Shown here: piece after piece, positions 23,739 to 34,270 of the stretch
Position numbering within the stretch: position 1 is the stretch's first letter
How the letters are laid out: every line of letters begins with the position of its first letter
Assembly: GCA_964059195.1 (NCBI GenBank)
Contig: CAXKWD010000005.1
Span: 150,069,265-150,133,264 of the forward strand
Length of the DNA: 64,000 bases
From: Ectobius pallidus
Taxonomy: Eukaryota; Arthropoda; Insecta; Blattodea; Ectobiidae
Reading direction: 5' to 3'
The notes under the pieces: generated by a model
What the model saw: only the letters and a program-made list of their open reading frames with translations
What the model was told of the DNA's origin: nothing
Databases searched by the model: none
Made by a program: the position numbers and the translations under genes

Positions 23739-25793
23739 GTAGTTTAAAGGCCTGTCTTGCGCTACATGCCTTTCGTCATTTCTGTGACGAATGTCTCCCT
23801 GAATATCATTGTGGTTTCCCGTGCTATGCGCCTGATTCCTTTCACCTTCTATGTTAATGTCCCCCTGGTTTTCTGGAATTCGTTCTCCTACTTCGTTCTG
23901 CATCCTGCCATGAAATCGAACATTATTTACTTGTCTGTCTTGAGGCCTATTCTCTTGATTATTTCCCCTCCAGTTTTGGTTCCCATTATTTCTATATGAG
24001 TTATTATTAGGGGGTCCTCTGTTCGATTCCGCATTTCTGTTGGCATGTCCTTGGTTCCATCTACCTCTGTCATTATTTGGACCTCCTCTCGTATCTTGAT
24101 TCATTTGCATATTATCCGGTCCATTTTGTCTCCTATTATCGCTACGCTCTTCTCTGTTAGTTCCTACTTCGAAACTAGATAATAACTCCAAAGCCTTGCT
24201 ATAAGTTTGGGGACATGATACTATAAGCAGGTTACATATTTCCGGCTGAAAATGTCTCGTCACAAGCTGAATGGCCTCGCGTTCTGGCATTCCGGGGTCT
24301 AGTAACTTGATTAGGCCTATAACTCTTAGGAAATGGTCCGATAGAGAGACGTTGCCCCTAGGAGAATATCTCCCATTATAGACCTCATTTCTAGCTAAAG
24401 CTCTCTTCGCCTCACCCCAATATCTTGCTAAGAATAACTGCTTAAAATCCTCATAGTTGCACTCCGGGTGTACTGTAAGTTCAAACCACTCTTTTGTTTT
24501 TCCTTTTAAGGCTCTACCGAGGATCAACATTTTGTACTGAGATGGAATAGACCGTAAAGTAAAATATTCTTCAACAGATTTCAAGAAGCTCTGAGGGCTC
24601 GTGTTGCTCTCATTGAAGCTGGGAAGTGATACCTCATTTCCTATTAAATTACATATATTAATCCTATTATCGCTAACTACCGGCACGCTGGTGGCTACCG
24701 TCTCGTGTACTGTATTACAGGACTCATTTGCAACACTAGGAGGCCTATATGTATTTCCTATTCCATTACATATACTCTCACTACAATTTACAGCATAGTT
24801 ATTTGCTACAGGCCTACGATTTTCGACCTCTTTAGCTACCGTGCTTACTTCTTTAGAGATTTCCCCTATTTTAACCGCTAATATATTTTCTAAATGCACT
24901 ACCTTGTCATTTACTTCCGAGATTTTGTCTCCTAACCCTACTTTTACTTTTCCCACCTGAGTCTCCATATTCTTTTTCAAGCTAGACTCCGATTTCTGTA
25001 TTTCCTTCTCCAAAATTTTCCTTTCATTGAATAATTTTTCTTCATATTTCTTGCCCTGCATTTCTATTTTTCTATCTACCGATGCCATATTAGCCTCTAA
25101 TTCAGACCTAATTTCCCCTTGACTTTCACTAATTTCTTGCCTCATTGCTTTTTCACTTTCTTTAAGTTCCCTACAGAGTTCTCCCCTGATTTCGTTGCAT
25201 ATGTTAGATTGGACCTCTTTTATATTATTAAGCTCCCTCTCAAGCCTATCTATATTCTGCCTATGTTCTTGGTCCGATTGGTCTATCCTATCTCCCAGTT
25301 TCTCTATCTTTTCCCCGGTATTTTTCTCTAGTTCCTTCATATTTTCCTTAGAATTTTTCTCTAGTTCCTTTATACTTTCCCTAGTTTCATTGATACTTTC
25401 CCTAGTTTCATTGATACTTTCCCTAGTATCGTTACTTGATTTTTCTAGTCCCTTCATCATAGCTTCCTTAGATTCCCTCATCATAGCTATCAAATATGCA
25501 ATAGAATTCGGGTCTATAGTTTGATTCAATTCCCTAGGCCTATGTTCAGTTACACTATCATTCTCGGTCAGCTGAATATTTGTTGCAATATTTTCCTGCC
25601 TATTATCAACTCCCTGCTCCAAAACCCCGTCACCTGTCGCGACACTGTTCTCATTGTTAATCTCCATTCTACAATTATTTATTTCCTCACCAGTAAGCAA
25701 GTCGTGCCCCTCTCCACCTTCCATATTAATTTTATTCCTAGTAACTTTTCCGTTTCTAAGCCACATACATAAATTATAAGGGTACTGATACAC
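23736..25793 (-). CDS. gag: Gag polyprotein of the LTR retrotransposon
   Basis: An uninterrupted 685-codon frame. Residues about 125-325 are strongly charged and predicted coiled coil, including short repeats such as ESINETRESINETRESI and KELEKNSKENMKELEKN. Residues about 385-545 look like a retrotransposon capsid: LPSFNESNTSPQSFLKSVEE, then LILGRALKGKTKEWFEL, then FLARYWGEAKRALARNEVY. The tail (about 545-685) is rich in N, R, G and Q, with no CX2CX4HX4C zinc knuckle, so RNA binding presumably relies on the basic, disordered tail. Initiation could be at residue 1, at the methionine before WLRNGK, or at MEGG (residue 24). The protein would form the particle that packages element RNA. The intact frame in an element lacking polymerase suggests either recent deletion or a gag-only lifestyle. 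Confidence 0.88.
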   Translation of the reverse strand: MYQYPYNLCMWLRNGKVTRNKINMEGGEGHDLLTGEEINNCRMEINNENSVATGDGVLEQGVDNRQENIATNIQLTENDSVTEHRPRELNQTIDPNSIAYLIAMMRESKEAMMKGLEKSSNDTRESINETRESINETRESIKELEKNSKENMKELEKNTGEKIEKLGDRIDQSDQEHRQNIDRLERELNNIKEVQSNICNEIRGELCRELKESEKAMRQEISESQGEIRSELEANMASVDRKIEMQGKKYEEKLFNERKILEKEIQKSESSLKKNMETQVGKVKVGLGDKISEVNDKVVHLENILAVKIGEISKEVSTVAKEVENRRPVANNYAVNCSESICNGIGNTYRPPSVANESCNTVHETVATSVPVVSDNRINICNLIGNEVSLPSFNESNTSPQSFLKSVEEYFTLRSIPSQYKMLILGRALKGKTKEWFELTVHPECNYEDFKQLFLARYWGEAKRALARNEVYNGRYSPRGNVSLSDHFLRVIGLIKLLDPGMPEREAIQLVTRHFQPEICNLLIVSCPQTYSKALELLSSFEVGTNREERSDNRRQNGPDNMQMNQDTRGGPNNDRGRWNQGHANRNAESNRGPPNNNSYRNNGNQNWRGNNQENRPQDRQVNNVRFHGRMQNEVGERIPENQGDINIEGERNQAHSTGNHNDIQGDIRHRNDERHVAQDRPLNY
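23742..23748 (-). promoter_or_regulatory. -1 ribosomal frameshift slippery site T TTA AAC
   Basis: On the minus strand the gag frame ends CCT TTA AAC TAC TAG, with the stop at 23736-23738. The heptamer TTTAAAC is in the correct zero-frame phase (X XXY YYZ). Sliding back one base enters the protease frame, which is open from there to 22504. This is a canonical slippery sequence known from retroviruses and coronaviruses. I do not see an obvious downstream stem-loop by eye. Confidence 0.85.
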
Positions 25794-26282
25794 TCTTACG
25801 ATCTACCTTACCTTTGGTTAAGAAGTTCAACATATAATGCATAACATGTATAATTATACCCTTGCACAATAAATATTCGATATGCCTGAGTTCTTTTAAT
25901 TTGAAAAAGATTTTATTTTACTTGAATTTATTCTTTAATTTACTTAGTGAGTTTCAGTTTAATTTTACTTTGATCTTAAATTGCAAACTTTTAAAAAAAT
26001 ATTATTTGATGTCAGGCTTACTAATTTATTTAATTAATATTTACTGTTTCTTAAATTATTGATAATAAAATTGTTTACTTTACTGAAACTCTATGTATAT
26101 TTAAGTTCTTATCTGTTGGTGATTTTTGATGTTTTCTGCGGCGGTCTCCGGAACTGATGTACCACGATCTTGAATTCCAGCGGTGCCTTTACGGGTGACG
26201 TTCTAGAAATTCTGCGGTGTCTTCCTTCCGTTTTGGGATGATTTTTGAAGTTGGTGATCCTTGATGTCCAGCTTCACTCGTG
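25794..26282 (-). other. 5' leader of the retrotransposon
   Basis: About 490 nt between the primer site and the first gag methionine, very AT-rich at 25862-26060. It holds no frame of its own. Packaging and translation signals would be expected here, but none can be named from sequence. Confidence 0.6.
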
Positions 26283-26303
26283 CCTCACGTTGGGAAATAG
26301 CCA
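26283..26303 (-). other. Primer-binding site candidate
   Basis: Two bases inside the 5' LTR the minus strand reads TGGCTATTTCCCAACGTGAG. It starts with the expected TGG, complementary to a tRNA 3' CCA. The CCCAACGTG core resembles sites that pair with lysine tRNA, but a few extra bases separate it from TGGC. The primer identity is therefore uncertain. Confidence 0.5.
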
Positions 26304-26305
26304 TG

Positions 26306-27575
26306 TACAGCGGTTCGGTGTTGAAGAGATGTTTACCTGGGCGCCACAGTATAATGCATATACTGAATATTTCTGATTTGTTGAACCCGCCTCCGGTCTG
26401 CCAGTCGATCGTTGAGCACTTCCCTCTAGCTTCAGGGTAGGAAGCGAAGAACACCTTAATATATTATTGCTTGAATAATAATGCAGTTTCTTTGAACACT
26501 GAAGGAATATTCTGTTTATTCAAAACGTTGGAAATACAAGTCCAGTCATTGACAATAATTACAAAATTTGTTTGTGAATAATTAATATTGTTGCAAGTTC
26601 TCGGTAGATCGTTACTAGTGATACAATTGCTGCCGTATATGATTTTGACTAATCGCGATTGAAAGTAAGAATCCTTCTAAGTCGATTAATTCCACAGCTA
26701 AAATTTTATAAGTCCAATTAATTCTGTGGGCACGCGGCCTCAAAGATAAGTAGAGTGATTGATGTAGGCACGCGGCCTCGACGCAGAGTGATTTTGACTG
26801 TTCTAGGCACGGGGCCTTGAAGTAGAGTCCTGTTGACTGCTCTAGGCACGGGGCCTTGGAGTAGAGTTGAATATGACTGTTATAGGCGCGGGGCCTTGAA
26901 GTAGAGTGATTTTACAGTGCCCCGGTAGGCCTAAGGAAAACTTTCTTGGACAAACATTTATCCCTACTCTTCTTAATTATTATTCGTGAATCCCGGCACG
27001 TGGTACTATAGACCAGTTCTTATTGGCAAATCTCCCGACCAATAATAATATGTTAGTTTCCCACGGAAATCAATTGGATTTCCCTTATTCTCAAAACCCA
27101 CAACTTAGCGTCTCGGATTTCTAAGAAGGTTCGGGCAGCGTGTTGTATCAGTAGCAACATCAGAAGCTAGACTTGAACACAATAGCCGACTTCTTAGAAT
27201 TACTTAAGTGGATCAGTACCCTCTTTTGATTAGATCTCGGGAGATTCCCGATACATTGTACCTGAGTACTGCATTGCCTTATCTCGCACCCGCTAGGTCT
27301 GCTAGGGAAATTCCCAGCTTCTCTGTCTATTCACTGCAATCTCATTTTAATAGTTATTTAAAATGATGTTGTTAAACTTTTTACCTTTGCCTTCTTTCTA
27401 GTTAATAATATTTATAATGAATGTTCCGTCTTTTCACGGTCATTTTAAGACCAAACACGGGCTATGAGATTTTATGATTTTAGTTTGAATAAATTTGGGC
27501 AATTAATCTGTCATTTATTATATTTAATTTGGTTATCTTGTTTATTTCTTTTTGCCGATGCATCTGAACTGCAAT
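26306..27575 (-). repeat. 5' LTR (in element sense)
   Basis: Matches 20317-21586 with no differences noticed. It would hold the promoter and start of transcription on the minus strand. It is followed on its outer side by the ATCCT duplication (27576-27580). Confidence 0.9.
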
Positions 27576-27580
27576 ATCCT

Positions 27581-28088
27581 GAGCCCTCTTAGGACATTTA
27601 ATCCTTGGTCATTCTTGTAATATTCATACAAACATAACAGCTATTGCATGAGCCTCGTTTATAAAAAATTATGCCAAGATTTCATCTCAGAATTCATTTA
27701 TATTCAAGGATGCAACTGCACAAGTAGAGTCCATTCCCCACAAAGTATATAAAACCTTAATTTAAAGCAAACAGTTGAGTGCATATGGAAATCTTTCTGA
27801 CTAAGGAATTTATTTCATATTTATATGCCGATATAAGCATGGGAAATCGTGCATTTAAGAGGCAAAGTATACTGGTCCCTATAGCACGTATGGTACTTTC
27901 AGACAAATGTAATTTGCAATATTACGACAGTACTTCAAAATTCAATTTCATAGACACATAAAATAATATTTATGCATGGCAAACGTTTCCAGCATTTCTT
28001 GCCTTTGCTTCAGGATAAGAAGAAACCTTACGACGTGTATACCAGTTCTAAGTATACATGAAATGTAATTATCAAAAGTTTATAAAAG
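27581..28088. other. Unassigned intergenic DNA
   Basis: Flank of the LTR element. No feature beyond a short frame (27779-27961) without a domain. Confidence 0.5.
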
Positions 28089-28100
28089 CCATAGGCCTAC

Positions 28101-28139
28101 TTTCTTTCTTTCGTTCTTTCTTTCTTCTTTTCTGTCTTT

Positions 28140-28179
<40 letters not shown>

Positions 28180-28502
28180 TACCTTAGTTTTACCTCTCCC
28201 TTTTAGGGACATTTAAGCGACCCAAGCCGCCCGGGCCGCGACCTGTCGCGAGAGGGATTATCTATGGATCACATTACATACTTTTTTGACCAGACAAGGA
28301 CATGGAGGGCCTCCCCCGATCAGTGACCGGCCCGATGCCGGGACCACCTCCGAGACAACACGAACACATAGGACGAAACACACCAGTCACACACACATTC
28401 ACTCTGTACAAGGCGAGGATGGGATGAAGATGATAAAGATGGCCATATGATATCCCGCTGCATGAGAGGAGCGAACGCATCCCCTACGCCACCGCGGTGG
28501 AC
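28101..28502 (-). mobile_element. SINE family D, internally deleted, with (CTTT)n tail
   Basis: The tRNA-like head lies near 28455-28502 on the minus strand, and the body matches 19513-19975. A segment is missing that includes the B box and the part after GATATC. The tail is a long (CTTT)n run at 28101-28181, which is GAAA-type in the element's sense. The flanks CCATAGGCCTAC (28089-28100) and CCATAGGACTAC (28503-28514) form a TSD with one mismatch. Confidence 0.85.
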
Positions 28503-28514
28503 CCATAGGACTAC

Positions 28515-29374
28515 AATAGACAGAAATCATTAATTTTCTTATTGAAACAATGCTATAACTTAAAGTTTTCCATAAACTTCCTGACGTCATGATTCTCGTA
28601 TGGAAATCGAGAAAAATACATCGGAAACATCAACTAATTTCTATGAAAAATTTTTCATACTAAAGTGTCGGATCTTTGGCTAATATGCCCACCGAGTGTA
28701 TCAAATTTAAAATAAACAGTGATTTTCAGAAAATCACGAGAAAAAATGTTTTTCATGTAGTGTTGTAGTTAAGAGAAACAGAATGTCGGCGTATGTTTCA
28801 TGTAACTTCCCGGGGAGATAGGTTTACCTTCCTCAAATTCAAAATTTCCTTTTGAATTTTTAGTTTTTCAGCTAAAATATTCACGACTATGGCTAAGGTT
28901 CTAAAGGCATGTAATATATAAACATGTTTTAAAATGTGTTAAAAATATGACTGTTTCAGCGACCACCCGGTGGCAGCGTATGTTTATTACTACTCACTGC
29001 CTTTTCGTGTGAATTATGAAGTAAATTATAAAAATGTTGACGATTTTTCTTATATTTCTATGAAGATTATTATATAAAGTGTCAAAAATAGAATTATTCG
29101 TCGAGTTTTTAAAGAGAAATTATTACAGTAACATAACAACCCGAAAACTCGCCAACTGAATTTTCCTAAATGGTGTACAAATAAAATCGACTTAATAGTA
29201 CCGGCATAATGAATAGAGGAGAGTACCGGTATACTACAATATGCCAACAGCAATAAGGATTTCTTATTTTCCTCCGTCACATTTTAGATATTTTATTGGT
29301 CGGAAACAATATTTATTATGATGAAAGAAAAAATGTCGAAAAAATTTCACCCCTATTTATAGCCCCAAAGTCAG
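28515..29374. other. Unassigned intergenic DNA
   Basis: No supported gene or repeat. A frame at 29050-29280 is AT-rich and without a domain. Confidence 0.5.
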
Positions 29375-30512
29375 TAATACCACAGTATAGTATAACAGAA
29401 GCGAAGCTCTAATGAAAGGAAAATGCATCCTTTTGACAGATCGGTGCGACAATAGCACCCCAAGCGGCCAGCAAGATGGAACTAGCAAACAGCCATTTCC
29501 AGCATTGGAAAGATACGAATATATGGCTGAATTTCTTTTTATTTTTAAAATTACTAGAACGTGATTGTTACCGGAAAGGCATACTGGTGAACTCATCAAG
29601 TCATAGACTTTGTGGGAATATAAAGAAGATGTAGTTTCAAGATCGATGACATTGAATATCTTATACAGTATCAGACCGGTTTCCGTCCACCATATAAGCT
29701 ACATCCCTACGACAAATCTTCAAGAATTTAATTGACCTACTACTAACATATACTGTACTTACTCTAAAAATTCTGAGAAATAGGAAAACTTAATAATTTC
29801 AGTAAGCATGTAGTAGTACTAATTCAGAAATTAGGGGGAAAGTAAAGTTCTATAGGCATATAGCCCGATATGGTCAGTATCAGATGCAATAGCAAAACAC
29901 TTTTGTCTTTTTCTTCATTTTGTTAAACTCGATAAATTATTAAAAAGTAAAGGATTAAACACGTTATCTTTATTCTCGACAGTTTAATTTTGTTAAATTC
30001 ATTTAGGCTATATAGGCCTAACATAACCTCGTGTTAAAACAATTTCAAAATTAGTAGGGTCAGGTGGGGTATTTGTAAATAGGCCTATATATTTAGAAAC
30101 CTTTGCTTCGTTAGGATTTCCATTTATGATATACATATAAAAATAATTAATTGTATATAGCATTTACAAGCCATTTTCTGCTCCTAAAATTAAAAGAAAT
30201 TGGAGTAAATACACTAGTATGGATGAAAGCATGATAATCACAAATTTGAAATTTAATTTCACAAATAACTGTTTTTGCTTACCTCTCAGGATCTTTAGGG
30301 AACCTGAAGAAAGATAAATCGGGAGAATTCCTTTGGCTGTTGGTGCAATTTATAGCACCACAAGCATTTCCATAAAATATTGTTGACATTTTTCATAAGC
30401 AACAATGTAACATATTGTGTTGCTTCTAGCTCACCGCTACGAGCGCTGCAGTCGCGCCGGTTGAAAAAAACTGTATGGAGCTTCGCTACTGTTATACTAT
30501 ACTGTGGTAATA
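29375..30512. mobile_element. DNA element bounded by 35-bp TIRs
   Basis: The left end (29375-29409) reads TAATACCACAGTATAG then TATAACAGAAGCGAAGCTC. The right end (30478-30512) is its reverse complement with about two differences. The span is 1,138 bp with no transposase frame. Both ends also share a nearby GCACC-containing stretch in opposite orientation. The TIR contains CAGT, but I cannot define the target duplication, so the superfamily is open. Confidence 0.7.
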
Positions 30513-31770
30513 TCTTCAAACACGGATAAACTAATGGCAGGTTTAAGATTATAACCTAATTGTGTTCCTTGCCGATACTCAACTTTAGTATGGCCAAATC
30601 GTTGGTCAAATCAAATCCAGCAGTGACCACTAAAAAAGAAAGTTAACTTATCTTAATACTTTTAGATATCTGTTATCGAGAGAAGGCCGATTTCACCGAT
30701 CCCTGTTAGGGCCATTTAGATAACACCTAGTAGTTAACCAAGTATGTTTATGTCCAGAGCCCGGTTACGAGTTAAACGACGCTAACCAGGATAAATTTTA
30801 ACCGATCCTGAGCGAGCCGTTAAATTGCTAATTCCCGTATATCGGACTTCACGGGTCTAAGAATTGGACTTCCCTCTGATCTGAAATCATCCTATGTGCC
30901 CATATCACCAAGAAGTAGACTTCTGATGGCACTACTTTGATGTGAGGAAACAACAGCTTGCAGAATATACCACGTAGGCCTATTCCACGCAAAACCATTA
31001 CTACCTCCTCGATTTAAAAAACTTCCACTCAATGGGGGTACTAGAGAAATTACTCCTTGTTGTGAGTTCTTGCTTCTGTTTCAAAATTGTGTCACCATCA
31101 ATCTGCATAATTTAAGTTACTTGTACTTAATCACTAGTTCAACAGCAAAGTATTTTCAGATGTCTTAAAATTTAAAAAAGACTAATCTTTCTAATTTATT
31201 TTTCTTGCATTTTGACCTGAATACCGAATAGTGTTACTGCAATAAAAATGTATCAAGTTTACGGGAAATTCTGACCAGAGGTTTTCATATGAAGCCAGTT
31301 AGGAAAATCATGTTTTTCTAGTTGATGCTAACACATTGTGTCGCTACAGAAAATCTGACGTCCAGGGTTGAAATAACGCAAACGTGGTGGCCCGGACAAA
31401 GAGACTTTCACCAGATATTGCTGTATACATTACCACGTTTAATATGCATTTTATCACGCATATATTTAAGACTGTTCGAAGGAAATTTCCTTATATGCTG
31501 GGTCTGCAGCAGGTGAAGAAACTCGACATACCCGCAAGATAATTGTATACCACAAACGGATCTGGACAACAACAACATTACGTGACATGTTTCTCAGAAA
31601 ATATAACTGTTAGATCACAATTGTAGTGTCAAAATAATTACTAAACAGTTGTTACTTATTCAAAACAGTCTCTTTGTTGTACAACAGAAAAAATTGAAAT
31701 TGCAGGCACGATTTCAAGAACGAATTGGTAAGGAATGAAGACAGAACATTTTTGTTAAGAGATGGCAGAA
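30513..31770. other. Unassigned intergenic DNA
   Basis: A GC-richer stretch at 30750-30860 contains CGACGCTAACCAGGATAAAT, loosely SINE-head-like. No gene or well-defined element is supported. Confidence 0.4.
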
Positions 31771-31772
31771 AC

Positions 31773-31945
31773 CTGAAATTTGATTCGTGACAGCCGAGAG
31801 CATTACAGAGGGGAGGAACCAATAGTAATCCAGATACAAAGCTGCTACCGCGAGTAGCAAAGGCAGGACAAACATGCTTATTGAAGTAGTGATCCACAGT
31901 ACTCCTGGGTAATTAGGGACTTCCATTCTGAGTTCTTGAAAAAAA
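31773..31945 (-). CDS. Possible exon encoding a membrane segment (weak)
   Basis: An open minus-strand stretch reads MEVPNYPGVLWITTSISM and on through a hydrophobic run rich in L, V, A and Y. It ends at CAG followed by GT (GT at 31771-31772). Upstream is a T-rich tract and AG, so it could be an internal exon of a membrane protein. I recognise no family. The donor is weak, and pyrimidine-rich antisense DNA easily gives hydrophobic frames, so chance is a serious alternative. Confidence 0.22.
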
Positions 31946-32214
31946 TGCAATAGTGTCCCAAGTACAAGCCTCCCTACTTACATACTGTTGGGTGAACACC
32001 ATATGACTATTTTATACATCAATGTTTTGCAATATTTGTTCTGATATAGGCCACAGTCTACTGTTATCAACAAATAATGAGCAGGTAAATATGTTCCTAT
32101 GATCAGAGAAACAAATGAATCTTGATTTTGTCTACATACACTTGGGTACAGTATATGACATTCTTCCTAATTGACCGAACGAAGAGAGATCCTGTCTTAA
32201 CTTGACAGTTCGGT

Positions 32215-32650
32215 ATTTCGTCAGTTTGTCTGTAAATTTGTTTGTCAGGCGGTTATGAAAATGGTTTCGTTTCATGTAATGTTCTGCTTCTTTCAACGAT
32301 TCAAACCAAATGGTTCATGTTATACAAATTTGAAGACTATCTCAATTTTTTAATGTAAAATTTTCTACGACTTTTCTCCATTACATTCTTGATGCAACTC
32401 TTGTGATTTCAAGGAAGCTTCATGCAAAATTATAACAAAATCGAACAAAGCATTTGGTCTTAACTGCGTAGAAACAAATTTATAAACGGACGAAATGCTA
32501 GTGGATCATTAGAATGAAATACGTAAAAAATGTAATGGAATAGAGTAGTCTTCAAATTTGTATAGTATGAACCGTTTAGCTAGAAAGGCTGAAAGGAGCT
32601 GAACATTGGCTGAAACGGAACCCTTAAAATGTCCGCCATCTTGAATCAAA
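32215..32650. repeat. Diverged inverted repeat, MITE-like
   Basis: The left arm (about 32250-32345) includes GGTTCATGTTATACAAATTT and GAAGACTA. The right arm (about 32543-32640) is its diverged reverse complement (TAGTCTTCAAATTTGTATAG and TATGAACC). Pairing extends outward to ATGTTCTGCTTC and GAGCTGAACAT. The element is old, and I could not define ends or a TSD. Confidence 0.6.
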
Positions 32651-33849
32651 TCAAAAAATAAAAATCCTTATACATATGTCGTTTTTAATTACCTCAAGGA
32701 ACATGATGCCAAATTGGAAGAAAGTCGAACCACTCACTTGAGAACCAAACAAATTTACATACGGTCGAAAGACCGGTAAACCATTAGAGTTCTGTTAGCC
32801 TAGTTGTGGAGTCTACAATATTCTATGTAAAACCAAGTACAAGTATCTATGTGAAATGATATTGGAATTATTTCATTTTGCAAGCACTTTTGTATTGTTT
32901 TCATAATGTGGGTTCGAAACGCGTGGTCCTGACATTGAAATCAATGTATTAATCCTATTTAATTGCTAAGTAATCATTATCATGTGTTAAAATATACTCT
33001 AGGTAAGAAGTAAGAAAATAGGATTTTCTTAGGAATTCCTTTAAGACAGAGGAAATCATAAGTGTGTTCCACACCATGTATTTATTACAAAATTTTATCT
33101 TATATGCAATGCTATAAGCGTTGATGTGTTTTTATTCCCAACTAGAACTTACACGATGTACCTTATGTTTCAATTAGCTCCAAGGCACGGAGTTATGACC
33201 AATGAGGTTGGTGGAGGTGATGAAGTCCATTACAGGAGAAGCTACAAGCTACAGATGGGAATATGTTAGTGGACCTGAAGCATGTTGTGACAGACAACAG
33301 TGTTCTTGTCGACCAACACCTGTTTGCCTCATAACATATCCTAATATATCCACGTCTCCAACTTAACAGTCATTCTGCACGAACAATTCCATAAGAACGG
33401 CCATATCATACATAGATCAATATCTTTTTGCCATGTATTCCATGAGGCGAGGAGATTCGTAACATTTTCTTTACCATTGAATTTTTACTGGCATCTTACT
33501 TCTGTTCCTCTCTACACTTAGAGCTATTGTATGGCCAAATTCATTTATCACCTGTTCTTGACGCCCTTGTGTGTTCAGGGATGACTGAAGTGTTCTGTTT
33601 CTTCTTATTTCTTTTACCTAAGCCTATGCATAAAATCCTATTGACAGGAATTGTCATATAACCGTTAAAAATACTTAAGAAACAACTATAAACAATTAAA
33701 AGATACAGTTAGTAAGTTCGCTTAAAATGAAGTATTGTCTAAAAAAAATTGTGTATACTCAATTCCACAATGTTTATAGCGTGTCTTTAAAATGTAAAAC
33801 CAGAATATATATATTTATTTCCATTAATTTTTTTTCAATTGATACCTCA
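32651..33849. other. Unassigned intergenic DNA
   Basis: No supported feature. Confidence 0.5.
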
Positions 33850-33857
33850 TTTGTACA

Positions 33858-34115
33858 CAGAGGCGTAACGAGGGGGGAGTTTTGGGGTTTGAACCCCCCA
33901 TTGATTAAACAAAGGAAAATTGTACAATTTTTTTAAGTCTGCTTATAAATTACTTAATACGAGTATAAAGCGTGGGAAGCTTAAAACTCGTTATTGTGCA
34001 ACTTAACTTTTAAAATTTTCCCGGGGAGGGCCCCCTCTCCCCCTCTCCCTGGGGGGTATTCCATACCCCCCAGATGTTTTACCCCCCCCATATGGTCGGC
34101 CTGGTTACGCCTATG
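33858..34115. mobile_element. hAT MITE, 258 bp, 8-bp TSD
   Basis: Ends are CAGAGGCGTAAC on the left and GTTACGCCTATG on the right, inverted apart from one base. The direct repeat TTTGTACA lies at 33850-33857 and 34116-34123. The interior has runs of G and C (GGTTTGAACCCCCCA, GGGGGGTATTCC). The 8-bp TSD and CAGAGGCG ends are typical of hAT-derived non-autonomous elements. Confidence 0.9.
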
Positions 34116-34270
34116 TTTGTACATATGACTCAGTTTTTGCTTTGAAAAATTTTAACTAAAATACACTTATTCACTTTTTAAAATACAGTTCTATGTTTAA
34201 CATCAGAAATAAAATATTTCTTCTAATGAACTTTACCTCTATCATTGTAGGTGCCTTTACATATTTTAAT

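Larger units (their letters stand above)
20317..27575 (-). mobile_element. Internally deleted LTR retrotransposon (Ty3/Gypsy-like)
   Basis: A complete unit on the minus strand is bounded by direct 1,270-bp LTRs at 20317-21586 and 26306-27575. The 5-bp target duplication ATCCT lies at 20312-20316 and 27576-27580. In sense order it holds the 5' LTR, a tRNA-primer-like site (26303 downward), a leader of about 500 nt, gag, a -1 frameshift signal, protease, the first part of reverse transcriptase, a 0.9-kb non-coding stretch with an 83-bp tandem repeat, and the 3' LTR. Most of reverse transcriptase, all of RNase H and integrase are missing. Reading the LTRs side by side I saw no difference and no indel, so insertion looks recent. 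Mobility would have required enzymes supplied by another element. The Ty3/Gypsy placement rests on gene order and the protease-RT junction, and BEL/Pao is the main alternative. Confidence 0.9.

Noticed and set aside
23066..25772. Plus-strand frames of up to 125 codons opposite gag and pro-pol
   Set aside because: They are antisense shadows of well-supported minus-strand coding sequence.
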